Assembly: GCF_001570925.1 (NCBI RefSeq)
Contig: NZ_BCSP01000008.1
Coordinates: 1-64,000, forward strand
Length of the DNA stretch: 64,000 nt
DNA from: [Zimmermannella] bifida NBRC 103089
GTDB lineage: Bacteria; Actinomycetota; Actinomycetes; Actinomycetales; Microbacteriaceae
Reading direction: 5' to 3'
The position numbers and the translations under genes are program-made. Numbering within the stretch: position 1 is the first letter of the stretch; every line of letters begins with the position of its first letter. Positions 36,949 to 46,645 of the stretch are shown piece by piece. The notes below the pieces were generated by a model. That model was not told the DNA's origin. It ran no database searches and was given only the letters and a program-made list of their open reading frames with translations.

Positions 36949-38907
36949 CTAGCGCGCCAACGGCACCTCAATCACCACGCGCTCATGATGCTGGTCGGTG
37001 AGCGCAGCTTCGAGTTCGGCGCGGGTGCGCGCGACGCGATGCGACCAGCCGAAGGCCTTCGCGAGCGCGGCGACATCCGCCTGCTGCGGCGTGAACTGCA
37101 CGCGATCAAAGGCGGCGGCGTCGGCGCTATCGCGCACTTCAAGCAGGTCGAAGATCGTACCGCCACCGTCGTTACCAACGACAATCTGCATCCGCGGTGC
37201 GCGTTCGCCGCCCTGGCCAACGAGCAGCGACGAGACATCGTGCAGGAACGCGAGGTCGCCCATCACGACGCGGGTGATGCCGGTTTGTGATTTCGCGTCG
37301 TCCCCGAATTGGCTGCCAATAGCCACGCCGAGGCCGGTTGCGATCGTGCCGTCGATTCCCGCAAGCCCGCGGTTGGCGTGCACGGTAATGCGCTTGCCGT
37401 TGACCCGTGCATCAAAGTCGCGAATGAGTCGGGATGCGGCCAAGACGAGTCGGTCGTGCGGCCACGTGTGCTGCCAGACCGCGTCAACAAGCATCTCGCG
37501 GGTGATCGCTTCGCGCGAGACCGCAAGCTCTTGACGCCCGAACGCGGCACGATCACGCAGGTTGGCACTGCGCGAGGCCGCAATGTCTGGCGAACGCGGA
37601 TCGCTGGATCGTGCGCGCTCGATTTCACGGGATGCATCCACCCAGCTGGCGAGCATGCGTTCGGCTTCGCGACGCAATTGGAAGAGCTCATCGCTGGACG
37701 ACAATTGCGAGGCACCGAACGCGAGCACGCGAATCATGTCGGCATGTTCAACATCAGGAGTCGGCTGAAACGGCGCTGTTTGTGGCGTATCGACCACGAT
37801 GATGCGGAGGCCGTCGCGCTGCAGGAGTGCGGTGGCCTCACGGCTCAGCGTGGGCCGACCGTAGACGATGACCTGCTCGATGTTGTCGCGCAGCCCGGGG
37901 ATCGGGCTGTTCGGGCCGAGCAGGTCTCGGTACGCGACGATGAGGTTGCGACCAAACCGTGCGCCACTGGCGACTTCGGCAATGAGCGGCCAACCACCCT
38001 TGCGGGCGACGCGCTCGGCTTCGGGGCCGGCACCCGCACCGGCGACAACCACCGTCGCCGGCCAGTTAATCGGGTCGATTTCGATGACGGTGCGTTCGTC
38101 ACCGATCTCGCGTTCGCGGCGCTGCACATACGACTTTTCGCGCGCTTCGGCACGTTGTTTGAGCTCGTTGGCAATCAGCTCCGCGAGTTCCGGTGGCAGG
38201 CCGCGAACGTCTTTGTGCGGGGTGTGGATGCGGCGGTCACCTTCGCTGCCGGGCCAAGCCGTCGGCGTGCCTTCGGGCACGCCCGGCAGCTGCGACATGT
38301 TGGCGACCCGTCCACCGTCTCCGTTATCACCGTTCGCGGCAACATCATCGAATCGTGCCGAGAGGTCGGGCACCGCGGCCGAAAGCGGTTCGCGGTAAGC
38401 AACGTTGAGGTGCCAAACGTGTTCCGCTTCGGCCAGTTGCTGCCCGGCAGAACGCGCCCAGGTGAGGTGCATGGGGTCGTCATCGGGCGCCGAGAGCGAG
38501 GTCGTTTGAATGAGCGGCCCGAAGATGCCCACCTGCTGGGTCGATTGGTTCGCGCCTGCGGCTACCGCTTCGGCGGGCCGGTCTGCCGTCAACGCCACCA
38601 GCGGCAACCCGCTGTGATGCGCTTCGAGCATCGCCGGATGCAGGTTTGCGACGGCCGTACCCGAGGTGGTGATGACCGGAACGGGCACACCCGTTTCGCG
38701 CACCAACCCGAGCGCGAGGAACGCCGCCGATCGTTCATCCACCCGCACATGCAGGCGAACCTTGCCGATGCGTTCGAGTTCAGCCGCTACGAGCGCGAGC
38801 GCCTGCGATCGCGAACCCGGACATACGACGATGTCCTGCACGCCGCCCCGTACGGCCGCAACCAAGAGCTCGACTGCGGCGTCCAACGAAGGCGATGCAC
38901 AACTCAT
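36949..38907 (-). CDS. menD: SEPHCHC synthase (menaquinone step 2)
   Basis: 652 residues, thiamine-diphosphate dependent. N-terminal IVVCPGSRSQALALVAAELE and RVDERSAAFLALGLVRETG and C-terminal FGDDAKSQTG with VVMGDLAFLHDVSSLL fit MenD. It joins 2-oxoglutarate to isochorismate. The length is about 100 residues above typical; a loop near residues 190-270 (NGDNGDGGRVANMSQLPGVP) accounts for most of this. ATG 38907 overlaps the stop of the upstream gene by four bases. Confidence 0.93.
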   Translation of the reverse strand: MSCASPSLDAAVELLVAAVRGGVQDIVVCPGSRSQALALVAAELERIGKVRLHVRVDERSAAFLALGLVRETGVPVPVITTSGTAVANLHPAMLEAHHSGLPLVALTADRPAEAVAAGANQSTQQVGIFGPLIQTTSLSAPDDDPMHLTWARSAGQQLAEAEHVWHLNVAYREPLSAAVPDLSARFDDVAANGDNGDGGRVANMSQLPGVPEGTPTAWPGSEGDRRIHTPHKDVRGLPPELAELIANELKQRAEAREKSYVQRREREIGDERTVIEIDPINWPATVVVAGAGAGPEAERVARKGGWPLIAEVASGARFGRNLIVAYRDLLGPNSPIPGLRDNIEQVIVYGRPTLSREATALLQRDGLRIIVVDTPQTAPFQPTPDVEHADMIRVLAFGASQLSSSDELFQLRREAERMLASWVDASREIERARSSDPRSPDIAASRSANLRDRAAFGRQELAVSREAITREMLVDAVWQHTWPHDRLVLAASRLIRDFDARVNGKRITVHANRGLAGIDGTIATGLGVAIGSQFGDDAKSQTGITRVVMGDLAFLHDVSSLLVGQGGERAPRMQIVVGNDGGGTIFDLLEVRDSADAAAFDRVQFTPQQADVAALAKAFGWSHRVARTRAELEAALTDQHHERVVIEVPLAR

Positions 38908-39356
38908 CGTGTGGGTTCTCCTTCGTCGGAACCGTTCGTGTCGAAGTGGTCGGGGCCGTCAGCGTTGGGGCGTGACTCGTCGCCGGTGTCTGGGTTTGAG
39001 GGCGCCGGGTTCGACGGATGCTTATCCATGCTGTCGCGACGCGACTGCGCGATTTCTTCGTCGAGCTTGCGCATCTCTTCTTCGAGTTCGCGGATGCGCG
39101 CATCATGCGCCGTTTCGCGAGTATTGATGGTGTCGGGGTGCATGCTCGGCACCACCGGTCCGCTCGCCTGACCGCTGGACTTGCCGATAAACATCCACAG
39201 CAACGGACCGACAACCGGCAGCAGCAGGATGACGACCAGCCAGATTGGCTTCTGCATCACCTTGGCGCGACGAGCATCGGTCATCGCGCAATCGACGACC
39301 GCGTACACCGACAGCACGACGACGACAACGATGCCAAGAATGACCCAACGTCCCAT
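38904..39356 (-). CDS. PLDc_N-type small membrane protein
   Basis: 150 residues: two helices (about 5-25 and 38-58) with the PLDc_N pattern (VVDCAMTDARRAKVMQKPIW, then LLLPVVGPLLWMFIG), then a charged coiled-coil-like tail ending SDEGEPTR. Such proteins are common orphan versions of the N-terminal module of cardiolipin synthases; function unknown. ATG 39356 lies seven bases after TACAAT with no ribosome site, so it is probably leaderless. It is coupled to menD by an ATGA overlap. Confidence 0.75.
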   Translation of the reverse strand: MGRWVILGIVVVVVLSVYAVVDCAMTDARRAKVMQKPIWLVVILLLPVVGPLLWMFIGKSSGQASGPVVPSMHPDTINTRETAHDARIRELEEEMRKLDEEIAQSRRDSMDKHPSNPAPSNPDTGDESRPNADGPDHFDTNGSDEGEPTR

Positions 39357-39518
39357 GCCTGCGATTGTACCCATCTCGGTGACGCGGCGATCTCAGCATC
39401 CGAGCGCATAAATTGGCCGTGGCCGGGCGAAAAACCGTGGACGCTCGATGCATCCGCACCGATCGGACGCGCACGTGCACGGCTGCGAGGGCTGCAGTGC
39501 TGCGCCTAAGCTAGGCAT

Positions 39519-39956
39519 GTGACCGAGCCAATTGATTCAACATCGCGACCCGACGCATCCGCCGAGATGCCCGAGGAGCACGACACCACGACCGACACCG
39601 CAGCCAACGCCGAGCAGAACGACGCGGCAGTGCCGTACCCCGACATGATGTCGATCGGCAAGGCCTGGCTGATCTATACCTCGGTGCGCATTCTGTCGTT
39701 TGTCATCCCGTTCGCGCTCGTGTATCTCGCATTGACCCCGTGGAAGTGGGAGTGGCTCGCCGCCCTGATCGCGGGAACGCTGATCAGTTTCCTCGTCTCG
39801 CAGATCTTCCTACGCGATGCGCGTGCCGCCATTGGCTACTCGATCCAGCGGCGCCGAGAGGCGCGCACGGACACCCGTACCCGCGCCGATCGCGAAGAAG
39901 ACGCGCTGCTGGATGCAGCGGAGCGCGAAGCAAACACCGGTCGCGAAGACCGCTAG
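39519..39956 (+). CDS. DUF4229-like membrane protein
   Basis: 145 residues. After an acidic 45-residue start come two helices (IYTSVRILSFVIPFALVYLA and EWLAALIAGTLISFLVSQIF), then a basic-acidic tail (QRRREARTDTRTRADREEDA). This layout matches the DUF4229 proteins found beside men genes in actinobacteria. Role unknown. GTG 39519 follows TAAGCT by six bases, so it is read as leaderless. It converges on menA. Confidence 0.75.
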   Translation: MTEPIDSTSRPDASAEMPEEHDTTTDTAANAEQNDAAVPYPDMMSIGKAWLIYTSVRILSFVIPFALVYLALTPWKWEWLAALIAGTLISFLVSQIFLRDARAAIGYSIQRRREARTDTRTRADREEDALLDAAEREANTGREDR

Positions 39957-39992
39957 CAGGCGCAGCCTAGCGGGCACCGCGCCCGCACCAGG

Positions 39993-40985
39993 CTACGGCG
40001 CGGGAACCGGCGGCAGATCGGGCAGGGTCGAAAGCACGATCATCGGAATCACCAGGGCTGCGCTGAGCAGCAGCGCCCACACGAGCGATCCGATCGACGT
40101 GAGCTTGAGCGCCAAGATCAGATCCTTCGGCCGCAGCGAGGTCGACGTGATGATGACTGCCGGCACGATCAGCAGCAGTGCAAAGAGCGAGAAGCCGGCG
40201 AGCGGATACACCAGCATGAAGACGCCGCTCACCAGGAACGGCGCCAGCGCCATGACCGCGAACAGGATGCGGCTCCAGCGGTAACCGATGCGGCTGGCGA
40301 GCGTGTGCTTGCCCGCGAGCTTGTCCTGCTCGATGTCGCGGATGTTGTTCACCATCAGCACGGCACAGGCGAAGAGCCCCGCAGCGACCGCAACCACCCA
40401 CGTATCGGTCGGCACGAACCCGACCATGACGAACGTCGTACCCGCCGTGGCGACCAAACCAAAGAACACAAACACGAACAGCTCACCGAGCCCCGCGTAT
40501 CCGTATGGCCGCTTACCGCCGGTGTAGAACCATGCCGCCAGGATGCAGACGATACCGACGGCGATCAGCCACCAGTGACCGGTGCGCACCACCAGGAACA
40601 GTCCCGCGAGCGCCGCGAGTCCAAAGAACGCGAACGCGGTGTTGCGCACGAGTGCAGGCTTGACCAGTCCAGCGCCAGTAAGTCGTGCCGGTCCCACGCG
40701 CACATCGTCGGTACCGCGAATACCGTCGGAGTAGTCGTTCGCGTAGTTCACACCGATCTGCAGGAAGAGCGCAACTGCAAGCGCGGCAAGTGCGCGCACC
40801 CAGTGGTAGTCACCCGGGTTAATGACGGTCGCCGTAGCGAAACCGAGCGCTACCGGCACGACGGCGAGCGGTAGGGTCCGAAGCCGCGCACCTTCCACCC
40901 AATCGCCGAATGTGGCGGTGCGCTGCACCGGCGCGGTGCGCTTTCGGGGTTGCTGGGAAGGGCTGCGACGTTTGGACTTAGACAC
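39993..40985 (-). CDS. menA: 1,4-dihydroxy-2-naphthoate polyprenyltransferase
   Basis: 330 residues, UbiA family, eight or nine helices. The prenyl-diphosphate site NYANDYSDGIRG and the second motif NIRDIEQDKLAGKHTLA are intact. It attaches the polyprenyl chain to dihydroxynaphthoate in the membrane. GTG 40985 follows TAGAAT by six bases (leaderless). The first 30 residues are basic and soluble. Confidence 0.94.
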   Translation of the reverse strand: MSKSKRRSPSQQPRKRTAPVQRTATFGDWVEGARLRTLPLAVVPVALGFATATVINPGDYHWVRALAALAVALFLQIGVNYANDYSDGIRGTDDVRVGPARLTGAGLVKPALVRNTAFAFFGLAALAGLFLVVRTGHWWLIAVGIVCILAAWFYTGGKRPYGYAGLGELFVFVFFGLVATAGTTFVMVGFVPTDTWVVAVAAGLFACAVLMVNNIRDIEQDKLAGKHTLASRIGYRWSRILFAVMALAPFLVSGVFMLVYPLAGFSLFALLLIVPAVIITSTSLRPKDLILALKLTSIGSLVWALLLSAALVIPMIVLSTLPDLPPVPAP

Positions 40986-40994
40986 GCGCCGATT

Positions 40995-42332
40995 CTAGGC
41001 CGGACTCGTTTCGTCTGCACGCGACGCGGTTCGATCGTAGGCCTCTTGGGCAAGCTGGGCGCAGCGCTTGCGGTCGGGTTTCCCGCTGGCAAGGCGCGGA
41101 AGTTGCGGCAGGTTTAGCCAGTGTGCCGGGCGAGCGGCGACGCCGAAGGGTTCGAGGGCGGTGCGGATGCGGTCACGCGCGTCGGCGGGCACCTCGGCGG
41201 ATGCGGTTGGTGGTGCGGGGTCGGGCGCAAGATCTGGCCCGGCAGCGTACGTGACAGCCACGCGCTGCCCCCACTGTGCATCCGCAATCGCCACAACGGC
41301 GACTTCGCCGCCGACGATCGCCGCGGCGGCTGCGCGTTCGAGTTCGTCGAGGTCGACTTTCACCCCGCCCGAGATGATGACGTTGTCGAGCCGGCCGGTG
41401 ACCGAAATGGTGCCGTCTTCGTTGATGCGTCCGGCGTCTCCGGTGCGGTACCAGCGAGTGCCGTCCGCATCAGTGATGAAGCGGGCTGCCGTGCGTTCGG
41501 GGTCGCCCAGGTACCCCTCGGCGAGGGTTGGGGATGCGATCTGGAGTTCGCCGTCGACCTCGCGCAGGTGCACCCACGGCAGCGGATAGCCGTCATACGC
41601 AATGCCACCGGCAGTTTCACTCGAACCATAGGTTGCGATCACCGGCCAGCCGCGCAGTTGGGCGGCGCGACGCATTGGTGCCGGAATTGCCTGTCCACCC
41701 ACCAGGATCGCTTCGAAGCGGCGCATCACGGTATCGACCCGTTCGGTGTGCAGGTCGTCGAGCAAGCGACCGAGCTGCACCGGCACGAGTGAGACGTAGC
41801 GACGATCGCCGGTCATCGTTTCGGCAAGGGTGCAGAAGGATTCCACCGCAAAGTGCGCCTCGTCGTAGCGCACCGGCGCGGTGTTCGCCGCGAATGCGCG
41901 CACCGTCACTTGGAGCCCAGCGATGTAGTGCTCGGGCAGAGCGAGCAGCCACTGGCGTGAGCCCTGGTCGTTGACGGTCGCGAGTGCCGCGGGATCCGCC
42001 GCTACCGGGTCGGTACCCGCACGCAGGGCGTCGAAGTAGCCGTAAGTTGCCGCGGCTCCCGCTAGCAGTGCGCGAGCGCTGAGCATCACACGCTTGGGTG
42101 CCGACATCGATCCGCTCGTTTCGATCACGACCGCGACCTGTTCGGGAACGAGCTGCGTCTCCCCCGCGTCAACGGATGCATCCTGTACCGACGCTGCGAC
42201 CGTCTCGTTCGCATCCGGTACCGGCAAGTACGCGGGTCCGGTGGCCGAGCGCGTCGCCGCACAGATTTCTGGCAGCATCCCGGCCATCTCGCTCGCCGGC
42301 ACGCGCCGCAGCGGCCGCCGCGAATCCTGCAC
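40995..42332 (-). CDS. menE: o-Succinylbenzoate-CoA ligase
   Basis: About 445 residues of the ANL adenylate-forming family: P-loop VVIETSGSMSAPKRVML (usually SGSTGxPK, so M-S-A is a variant), ATYGSSETAGG, WYRTGDAGRINEDG, ISGGVKVDLDELE and the catalytic lysine in LPRLASGKPDRKR. It activates succinylbenzoate for MenB. The frame is open to 42515, but the family-like sequence starts at RRPLRRVPASEMAGML, so GTG 42332 is preferred. An acidic A/T/V-rich loop near residues 45-65 is unusual. Confidence 0.87.
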   Translation of the reverse strand: MQDSRRPLRRVPASEMAGMLPEICAATRSATGPAYLPVPDANETVAASVQDASVDAGETQLVPEQVAVVIETSGSMSAPKRVMLSARALLAGAAATYGYFDALRAGTDPVAADPAALATVNDQGSRQWLLALPEHYIAGLQVTVRAFAANTAPVRYDEAHFAVESFCTLAETMTGDRRYVSLVPVQLGRLLDDLHTERVDTVMRRFEAILVGGQAIPAPMRRAAQLRGWPVIATYGSSETAGGIAYDGYPLPWVHLREVDGELQIASPTLAEGYLGDPERTAARFITDADGTRWYRTGDAGRINEDGTISVTGRLDNVIISGGVKVDLDELERAAAAAIVGGEVAVVAIADAQWGQRVAVTYAAGPDLAPDPAPPTASAEVPADARDRIRTALEPFGVAARPAHWLNLPQLPRLASGKPDRKRCAQLAQEAYDRTASRADETSPA

Positions 42333-42542
42333 CAGGCCCACCTGCTGGCTCGCACGATCGGCCCGCGGCTGCCCGGTCACTCGGCCGATGCCGTGCGGCG
42401 TGGACTCGCTACCGTCGCCTCCCGACCGAGCATCTGCATCCGCGCTACCGGTACGCTGCGACTGCTTGGCCGGCCGCCACGGGCGACCGATGCCAGAGAT
42501 TCCTTCGCCCCGCATTCCGCTACCTACTGTGTTCGCTGCCGC

Positions 42543-43463
42543 CTAGTAGTACCAGGGGAACGGTGACCAATCGGCGTCGCGCTTCTGCAAGAACGAGTCG
42601 CGACCTTCAACGGCCTCATCGGTCATGTAGGCAAGGCGCGTGGCCTCTCCCGCAAACAGCTGTTGGCCGACCAGCCCGTCGTCGACCGCGTTCATCGCAT
42701 ACTTGAGCATGCGGATAGCCGTGGGTGACTTGGTCAGGATCGTTTCGGCCATGCGAATGGCTTCGGCTTCGAGCTCGTCATGCGCAACCACGCGGTTGAT
42801 GGCGCCCATCTCGTAGGCGCGCTGGGCGTCGTATTCCTCGGCGAGGAAGAATACTTCGCGCGCGACCTTCTGCCCGACCTGTTTCGCGAAGTACGCCGAA
42901 CCGTAGCCGGCGTCAAACGAACCGACGTTCGCATCCGTCTGCTTGAACTTTCCGTGTTCGCGCGAGGCAATCGCCAGGTCGCATACGACGTAGAGCGAGT
43001 GGCCGCCGCCAGCCGCCCAGCCGTTGACGGCCGCGATGACGACCTTGGGCATGAAGCGAATTAGGCGCTGCAATTCGAGGATGTGCAGGCGGCCGGCACG
43101 CGCCTTGTCGACCGTCTCGGCCGACTCACCATCGGCGTACTGGTAGCCGTCGCGACCGCGGATGCGCTGATCACCGCCGGAGCAGAAGGCGTGGCCGCCA
43201 TCCTTGGGGCTCGGACCGTTACCGGTGAATACGACCGCACCGACCTTCGAGTTGACGCGAGCGTCCTCGAACGCCGCGAGGAGTTCATCCACCGTGTGCG
43301 GACGGAAGGCATTGCGAACCTCGGGACGGTCAATCGCGATGCGCGCGATGCGACCGGACGTGTCAAGGTGGTACGTGATGTCGGTGAAATCAAAGCCCGG
43401 CACCTGCTCCCAACGCTGGGAGTCAAAGCCGTCGGAAATGAACTGTTCACTGCGCGCTGTCAT
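42543..43463 (-). CDS. menB: 1,4-dihydroxy-2-naphthoyl-CoA synthase
   Basis: 306 residues, crotonase fold. FCSGGDQRIRGRDGY, VNGWAAGGGHSLYVVCDLAI, QTDANVGSFDAGYGSAYFAK and the C-terminal DWSPFPWYY are diagnostic of MenB. It closes the second ring of the naphthoquinone. ATG 43463 follows TAGCGT by six bases, a likely leaderless start. menE lies 210 bases downstream if its short start is right. Confidence 0.96.
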   Translation of the reverse strand: MTARSEQFISDGFDSQRWEQVPGFDFTDITYHLDTSGRIARIAIDRPEVRNAFRPHTVDELLAAFEDARVNSKVGAVVFTGNGPSPKDGGHAFCSGGDQRIRGRDGYQYADGESAETVDKARAGRLHILELQRLIRFMPKVVIAAVNGWAAGGGHSLYVVCDLAIASREHGKFKQTDANVGSFDAGYGSAYFAKQVGQKVAREVFFLAEEYDAQRAYEMGAINRVVAHDELEAEAIRMAETILTKSPTAIRMLKYAMNAVDDGLVGQQLFAGEATRLAYMTDEAVEGRDSFLQKRDADWSPFPWYY

Positions 43464-43558
43464 GCCCCTACGCTACCGGCTGCTCGCCACGTCACCGTGG
43501 ATTTCGTGGGCACTCAACCATTTCGCAAGCCCGCAAGATTTCGGATGCGCCGGTATCG

Positions 43559-44059
43559 CTACCAGTTGATTGGTGCGTCGGGCAGCGTGCCACCGTTCAA
43601 GATGAACTGCAGCACAGTGTTGAGGACCAGCCAGGCCGGTGGCCCCGCAATCCCAAGGCCCAAGATCAGCGCCACAATGCCGGTACCGCGACCGGACTTG
43701 TAGAAGATGGCGTAGAGCGCGGCCGTAATCGACGCGAATCCGACGATCCCCGCGATGATGAGCCACATCTGCAGCTCGAACTGGCGCGAGACACCAAAGA
43801 AGTTAAAGAGGTACAGGACCGCAATGATGTTGGCGGCGAGCGTAGTGGTGACGCCAAACATGGCCCAGTGTCCCACGCGCCAGCCGAGCGGGTTGAGCAT
43901 CTGATCGACCCACGGCAGCGGCACCACGGTTGCGTGACGGTACTGCGGCAGGGCATCTTTCGGCGACCTCGACCGGGTAGACCCGGCGGCCACGGCTCCG
44001 GATGATGACACAGCGCCAGGTGACGGCTCGCCACGCGTGATTCGCTGTTGCAGCATCAT
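43559..44059 (-). CDS. Membrane protein of unknown function between menB and menC
   Basis: 166 residues: a polar N-terminus of about 50, then three or four helices (HWAMFGVTTTLAANIIAVLY, LQMWLIIAGIVGFASITAAL, GIVALILGLGIAGPPAWLVL). No motif or family recognised. It is divergent from menC. Alternative starts exist 1-2 codons in. Confidence 0.6.
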   Translation of the reverse strand: MMLQQRITRGEPSPGAVSSSGAVAAGSTRSRSPKDALPQYRHATVVPLPWVDQMLNPLGWRVGHWAMFGVTTTLAANIIAVLYLFNFFGVSRQFELQMWLIIAGIVGFASITAALYAIFYKSGRGTGIVALILGLGIAGPPAWLVLNTVLQFILNGGTLPDAPINW

Positions 44060-44256
44060 CTATACCTCAATTCGTTGTTCGCCTGCCGACCGTCGCCGGT
44101 CGCGCTGGCGGTCTCTCATCATACCGAGCCGTCCGTTCGGATTACTAGTAACGAATCGATTGAGCTTGTCCTTGTGCACAGCCCGAACATCAAATGTTCG
44201 TGGCAGGACGCGCAGTCATCCGCAGGAATCCAGTGAACTATCCGACAATGGAACGC

Positions 44257-45324
44257 ATGTCCCCCACCCCACCCGCGGCCGAAGACGCCCGACACTTGCC
44301 CGCATCCGACTTGCTGCCCGGGCCGTGTTCGCTACCCGGGCTCGATTCGCTATTGGCGCGCACCCACGTGGTGTCGATTCCGCTGCACACCGAGTTCCGC
44401 GGCGTACGCGAACGCGAGGCCGTGCTGATCGAAGGCACCGAGGCGTGGGCCGAGTTCTCGCCGTTCCTCGAATACGGTGCAGCCGAGGCCGCCCACTGGC
44501 TTGCCGCCGCACTCGAGTTTGGTTTCGACCCCGAGTTGCACCGCTTCGAGTCGGGCACGGTCGCAGTCAACGCCACGATTCCGGCAGTTTCAGCGGATGC
44601 GGTTGCTTCGTTGGCCGCACGGTATCGGGGGTGCGGCACCGTCAAGATCAAGGTCGCCGAGCGTGGCCAGCAGCTGCACGATGACGTCGAGCGCGTGATC
44701 GCGGTGCGGGAAGCGTTTGGCGACGTCGCGATCCGCGTGGATGCGAACGGCGGCTGGAGCGTGGATGAAGCCGAACGTGCCCTGCGCGCGTTCGCTGCCG
44801 AAGGCATCCAGTTGCAATATGCCGAACAGCCGGTGGCGACCGTGCCCGAACTTGCCGACCTTCGCCGCCGCGTGGCCGACCTCGGCGTGCGCATTGCCGC
44901 CGATGAGTCGATCCGCAAAGCCGACGACCCGCTCGCCGTGGCCCGAACCAGTGCCGCCGATCATGCCGTCGTGAAAGTGCAGCCGCTTGGTGGCGTGCGC
45001 CGCGCTGCCGAGGTTGTGGCGCGAAGCGGACTCACCGCCACCGTCTCGAGCGCGTTGGAGACATCGGTCGGGCTCAGCATGGGCGCGCAGCTCGCCGCTC
45101 GCTTGGCCGAGGGCCAACAGTCACCGTTCGCCGCCGGGCTCGGCACGCTGGCGCTGTTTGCGGCCGATGTATGTAACGACCCGCGCCTGCCCGTGAACGG
45201 TGCGATTCCGGTGGCACCTGCGGTACCGGATGCATCCCGGTTGCGTGATCTTGCCGCATCCGGGGCCCGTCGCGACTGGTGGATTGAGCGCATTCGCGAG
45301 TGCTACGCGATGCTGGCGAGCTAG
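44257..45324 (+). CDS. menC: o-Succinylbenzoate synthase
   Basis: 355 residues, enolase superfamily. Catalytic lysines in GTVKIKVAE, metal ligands in RVDANGGWS, YAEQP and ADESI, and the second lysine in VVKVQPLGG. It dehydrates SHCHC to succinylbenzoate. ATG 44257 is chosen because GACAAT ends seven bases upstream (leaderless pattern); ATG 44248 is the alternative. With menB, menE, menA, menD, menF and menG it completes the classical pathway except for MenH and a DHNA-CoA thioesterase, which are not seen here. Confidence 0.9.
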   Translation: MSPTPPAAEDARHLPASDLLPGPCSLPGLDSLLARTHVVSIPLHTEFRGVREREAVLIEGTEAWAEFSPFLEYGAAEAAHWLAAALEFGFDPELHRFESGTVAVNATIPAVSADAVASLAARYRGCGTVKIKVAERGQQLHDDVERVIAVREAFGDVAIRVDANGGWSVDEAERALRAFAAEGIQLQYAEQPVATVPELADLRRRVADLGVRIAADESIRKADDPLAVARTSAADHAVVKVQPLGGVRRAAEVVARSGLTATVSSALETSVGLSMGAQLAARLAEGQQSPFAAGLGTLALFAADVCNDPRLPVNGAIPVAPAVPDASRLRDLAASGARRDWWIERIRECYAMLAS

Positions 45325-45376
45325 CGCACCCCGTCGGCCAAACGGAAAGAGCCGTGTCAGCACCTGCCGGCAGGGT

Positions 45377-45435
45377 TTGTTGCCACACGGAGCCTGCGAA
45401 CCGCATATGTGGATGGACCCGCTCCCAGGCAACAA
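45377..45435. repeat. 59-bp palindromic repeat, copy F
   Basis: TTGTTGCC to GGCAACAA, 59 bases, centre GCATATGTGG. It lies between the convergent menC and ccsB genes, 41 bases before a strong terminator hairpin. Confidence 0.75.
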
Positions 45436-45475
45436 TTCTTGCCCGGCATCAAACAAACTTGCGGCCGTTCAAACG

Positions 45476-45509
45476 CAACACCCCCACACCAGGCGGTGCG
45501 GGGGTGTTG
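45476..45509. terminator. Bidirectional terminator between menC and ccsB
   Basis: 15-base stem CAACACCCCCACACC/GGTGCGGGGGTGTTG with one mismatch and an AGGC loop; TTGTTT-like tracts follow on both sides. Confidence 0.75.
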
Positions 45510-45520
45510 TTTGCGTAGGC

Positions 45521-46633
45521 CTACAGACCCGAGTAGGCGTGCAGTCCCTTGAAGAAGACGTTGACGATACCGAAGTTGAAGAGCACCGTACCGAAGCCAA
45601 TGATCGACAGCCAGGCCGAAGGTGAACCGCGCCAGCCGTGGGTTGCACGGGCGTGCAGGTAGCCGGCGTAGACGATCCAAATGATCAGCGTCCAGACTTC
45701 CTTGGTGTCCCAGCCCCAGTAGCGCCCCCAGGCGGCTTCGGCCCAGATCGAACCGGCCACCAGCGTGAAGGTCCAGAAGATGAAGCCTATGACGTTGAGG
45801 CGGAATGCCAGATCTTCGAGGCGAACCGCACCGGGCAGCGCTGTGAGCGGGCCACCGGCCGCGGCACCGCCACGCACCTTGAGCTGGCGACGCTGCTGCA
45901 GCAGCTGCAGGATCGACAGGCCACAGCCGAGGGCCAGCAGACCCGTCGACAGTGAGGCGACGAAGACGTGCACAACCAGCCACCACGACTGCAGCGCTGG
46001 CTGCAGCGGCACAACTTCAACGTAGAACCCGAGCGAGGCAATACCCAGCGACAGCGTCACCAGACCAGTCACAAACGAGCCCAAGAAGCGCAGGTCTTGC
46101 CAGGCCTGCACCGCAAGGAATACGCCAGTCACGATGAGGGTTGCCGTCATCGAGAACTCGTACATGTTCGACCAGGGCACACGGCCCGCGGCGATACCGA
46201 GCAGCACCGTGGCGGCCAGGTGCAGCACGAAGCCGATCGCCGTAGCGATCATGGCGTATGGCAGCAGCTTGGTCGCGTTCTTGTCGCGGAATTCTTCGCG
46301 AGCGACGGATGCGGTGCCTTCGCCCTTTGCGCGGGTCGCGAAGACGCCGCGGTCGGTACCGTGAATCGAACTGCTGATACCTGCGCTGCGGGTGACCGCA
46401 TCCGCACTGCCCTCGGCAGCGCTGACCATCCCTGCAGCATCGGCACCGACAGCCGCACCAACAAGCTCACGCTTGCGCGCGGTGGCACCTGCTGCCGAGG
46501 TCGCGGCGCTCGCCTTCTGCTGCTTCGACCCGCGCAGGGCGATGTCGAAGGTAAAGCACACGAACGCTACCGCGTACACCACGATGGCGGCGAACAGCAG
46601 CGAGTTTGACCAATTCGAGAGCGTTTCGATCAT
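45521..46633 (-). CDS. ccsB: Cytochrome c biogenesis protein CcsB/ResC
   Basis: 370 residues, about eight helices. The haem-handling signature WAEAAWGRYWGWDTKEVWTL (WWD-type domain) and flanking histidines are intact. With ResB it forms the system II haem-transport/synthetase complex that attaches haem to c-type cytochromes outside the membrane. A 70-residue A/S/E-rich cytoplasmic insert follows helix 1. It lies 12 bases after resB. Confidence 0.93.
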   Translation of the reverse strand: MIETLSNWSNSLLFAAIVVYAVAFVCFTFDIALRGSKQQKASAATSAAGATARKRELVGAAVGADAAGMVSAAEGSADAVTRSAGISSSIHGTDRGVFATRAKGEGTASVAREEFRDKNATKLLPYAMIATAIGFVLHLAATVLLGIAAGRVPWSNMYEFSMTATLIVTGVFLAVQAWQDLRFLGSFVTGLVTLSLGIASLGFYVEVVPLQPALQSWWLVVHVFVASLSTGLLALGCGLSILQLLQQRRQLKVRGGAAAGGPLTALPGAVRLEDLAFRLNVIGFIFWTFTLVAGSIWAEAAWGRYWGWDTKEVWTLIIWIVYAGYLHARATHGWRGSPSAWLSIIGFGTVLFNFGIVNVFFKGLHAYSGL

Positions 46634-46645
46634 GATTCCAGATTC

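Noticed and set aside
37309-39171. 620-residue open frame on the plus strand
   Set aside because: Antisense to menD; no recognisable domain.
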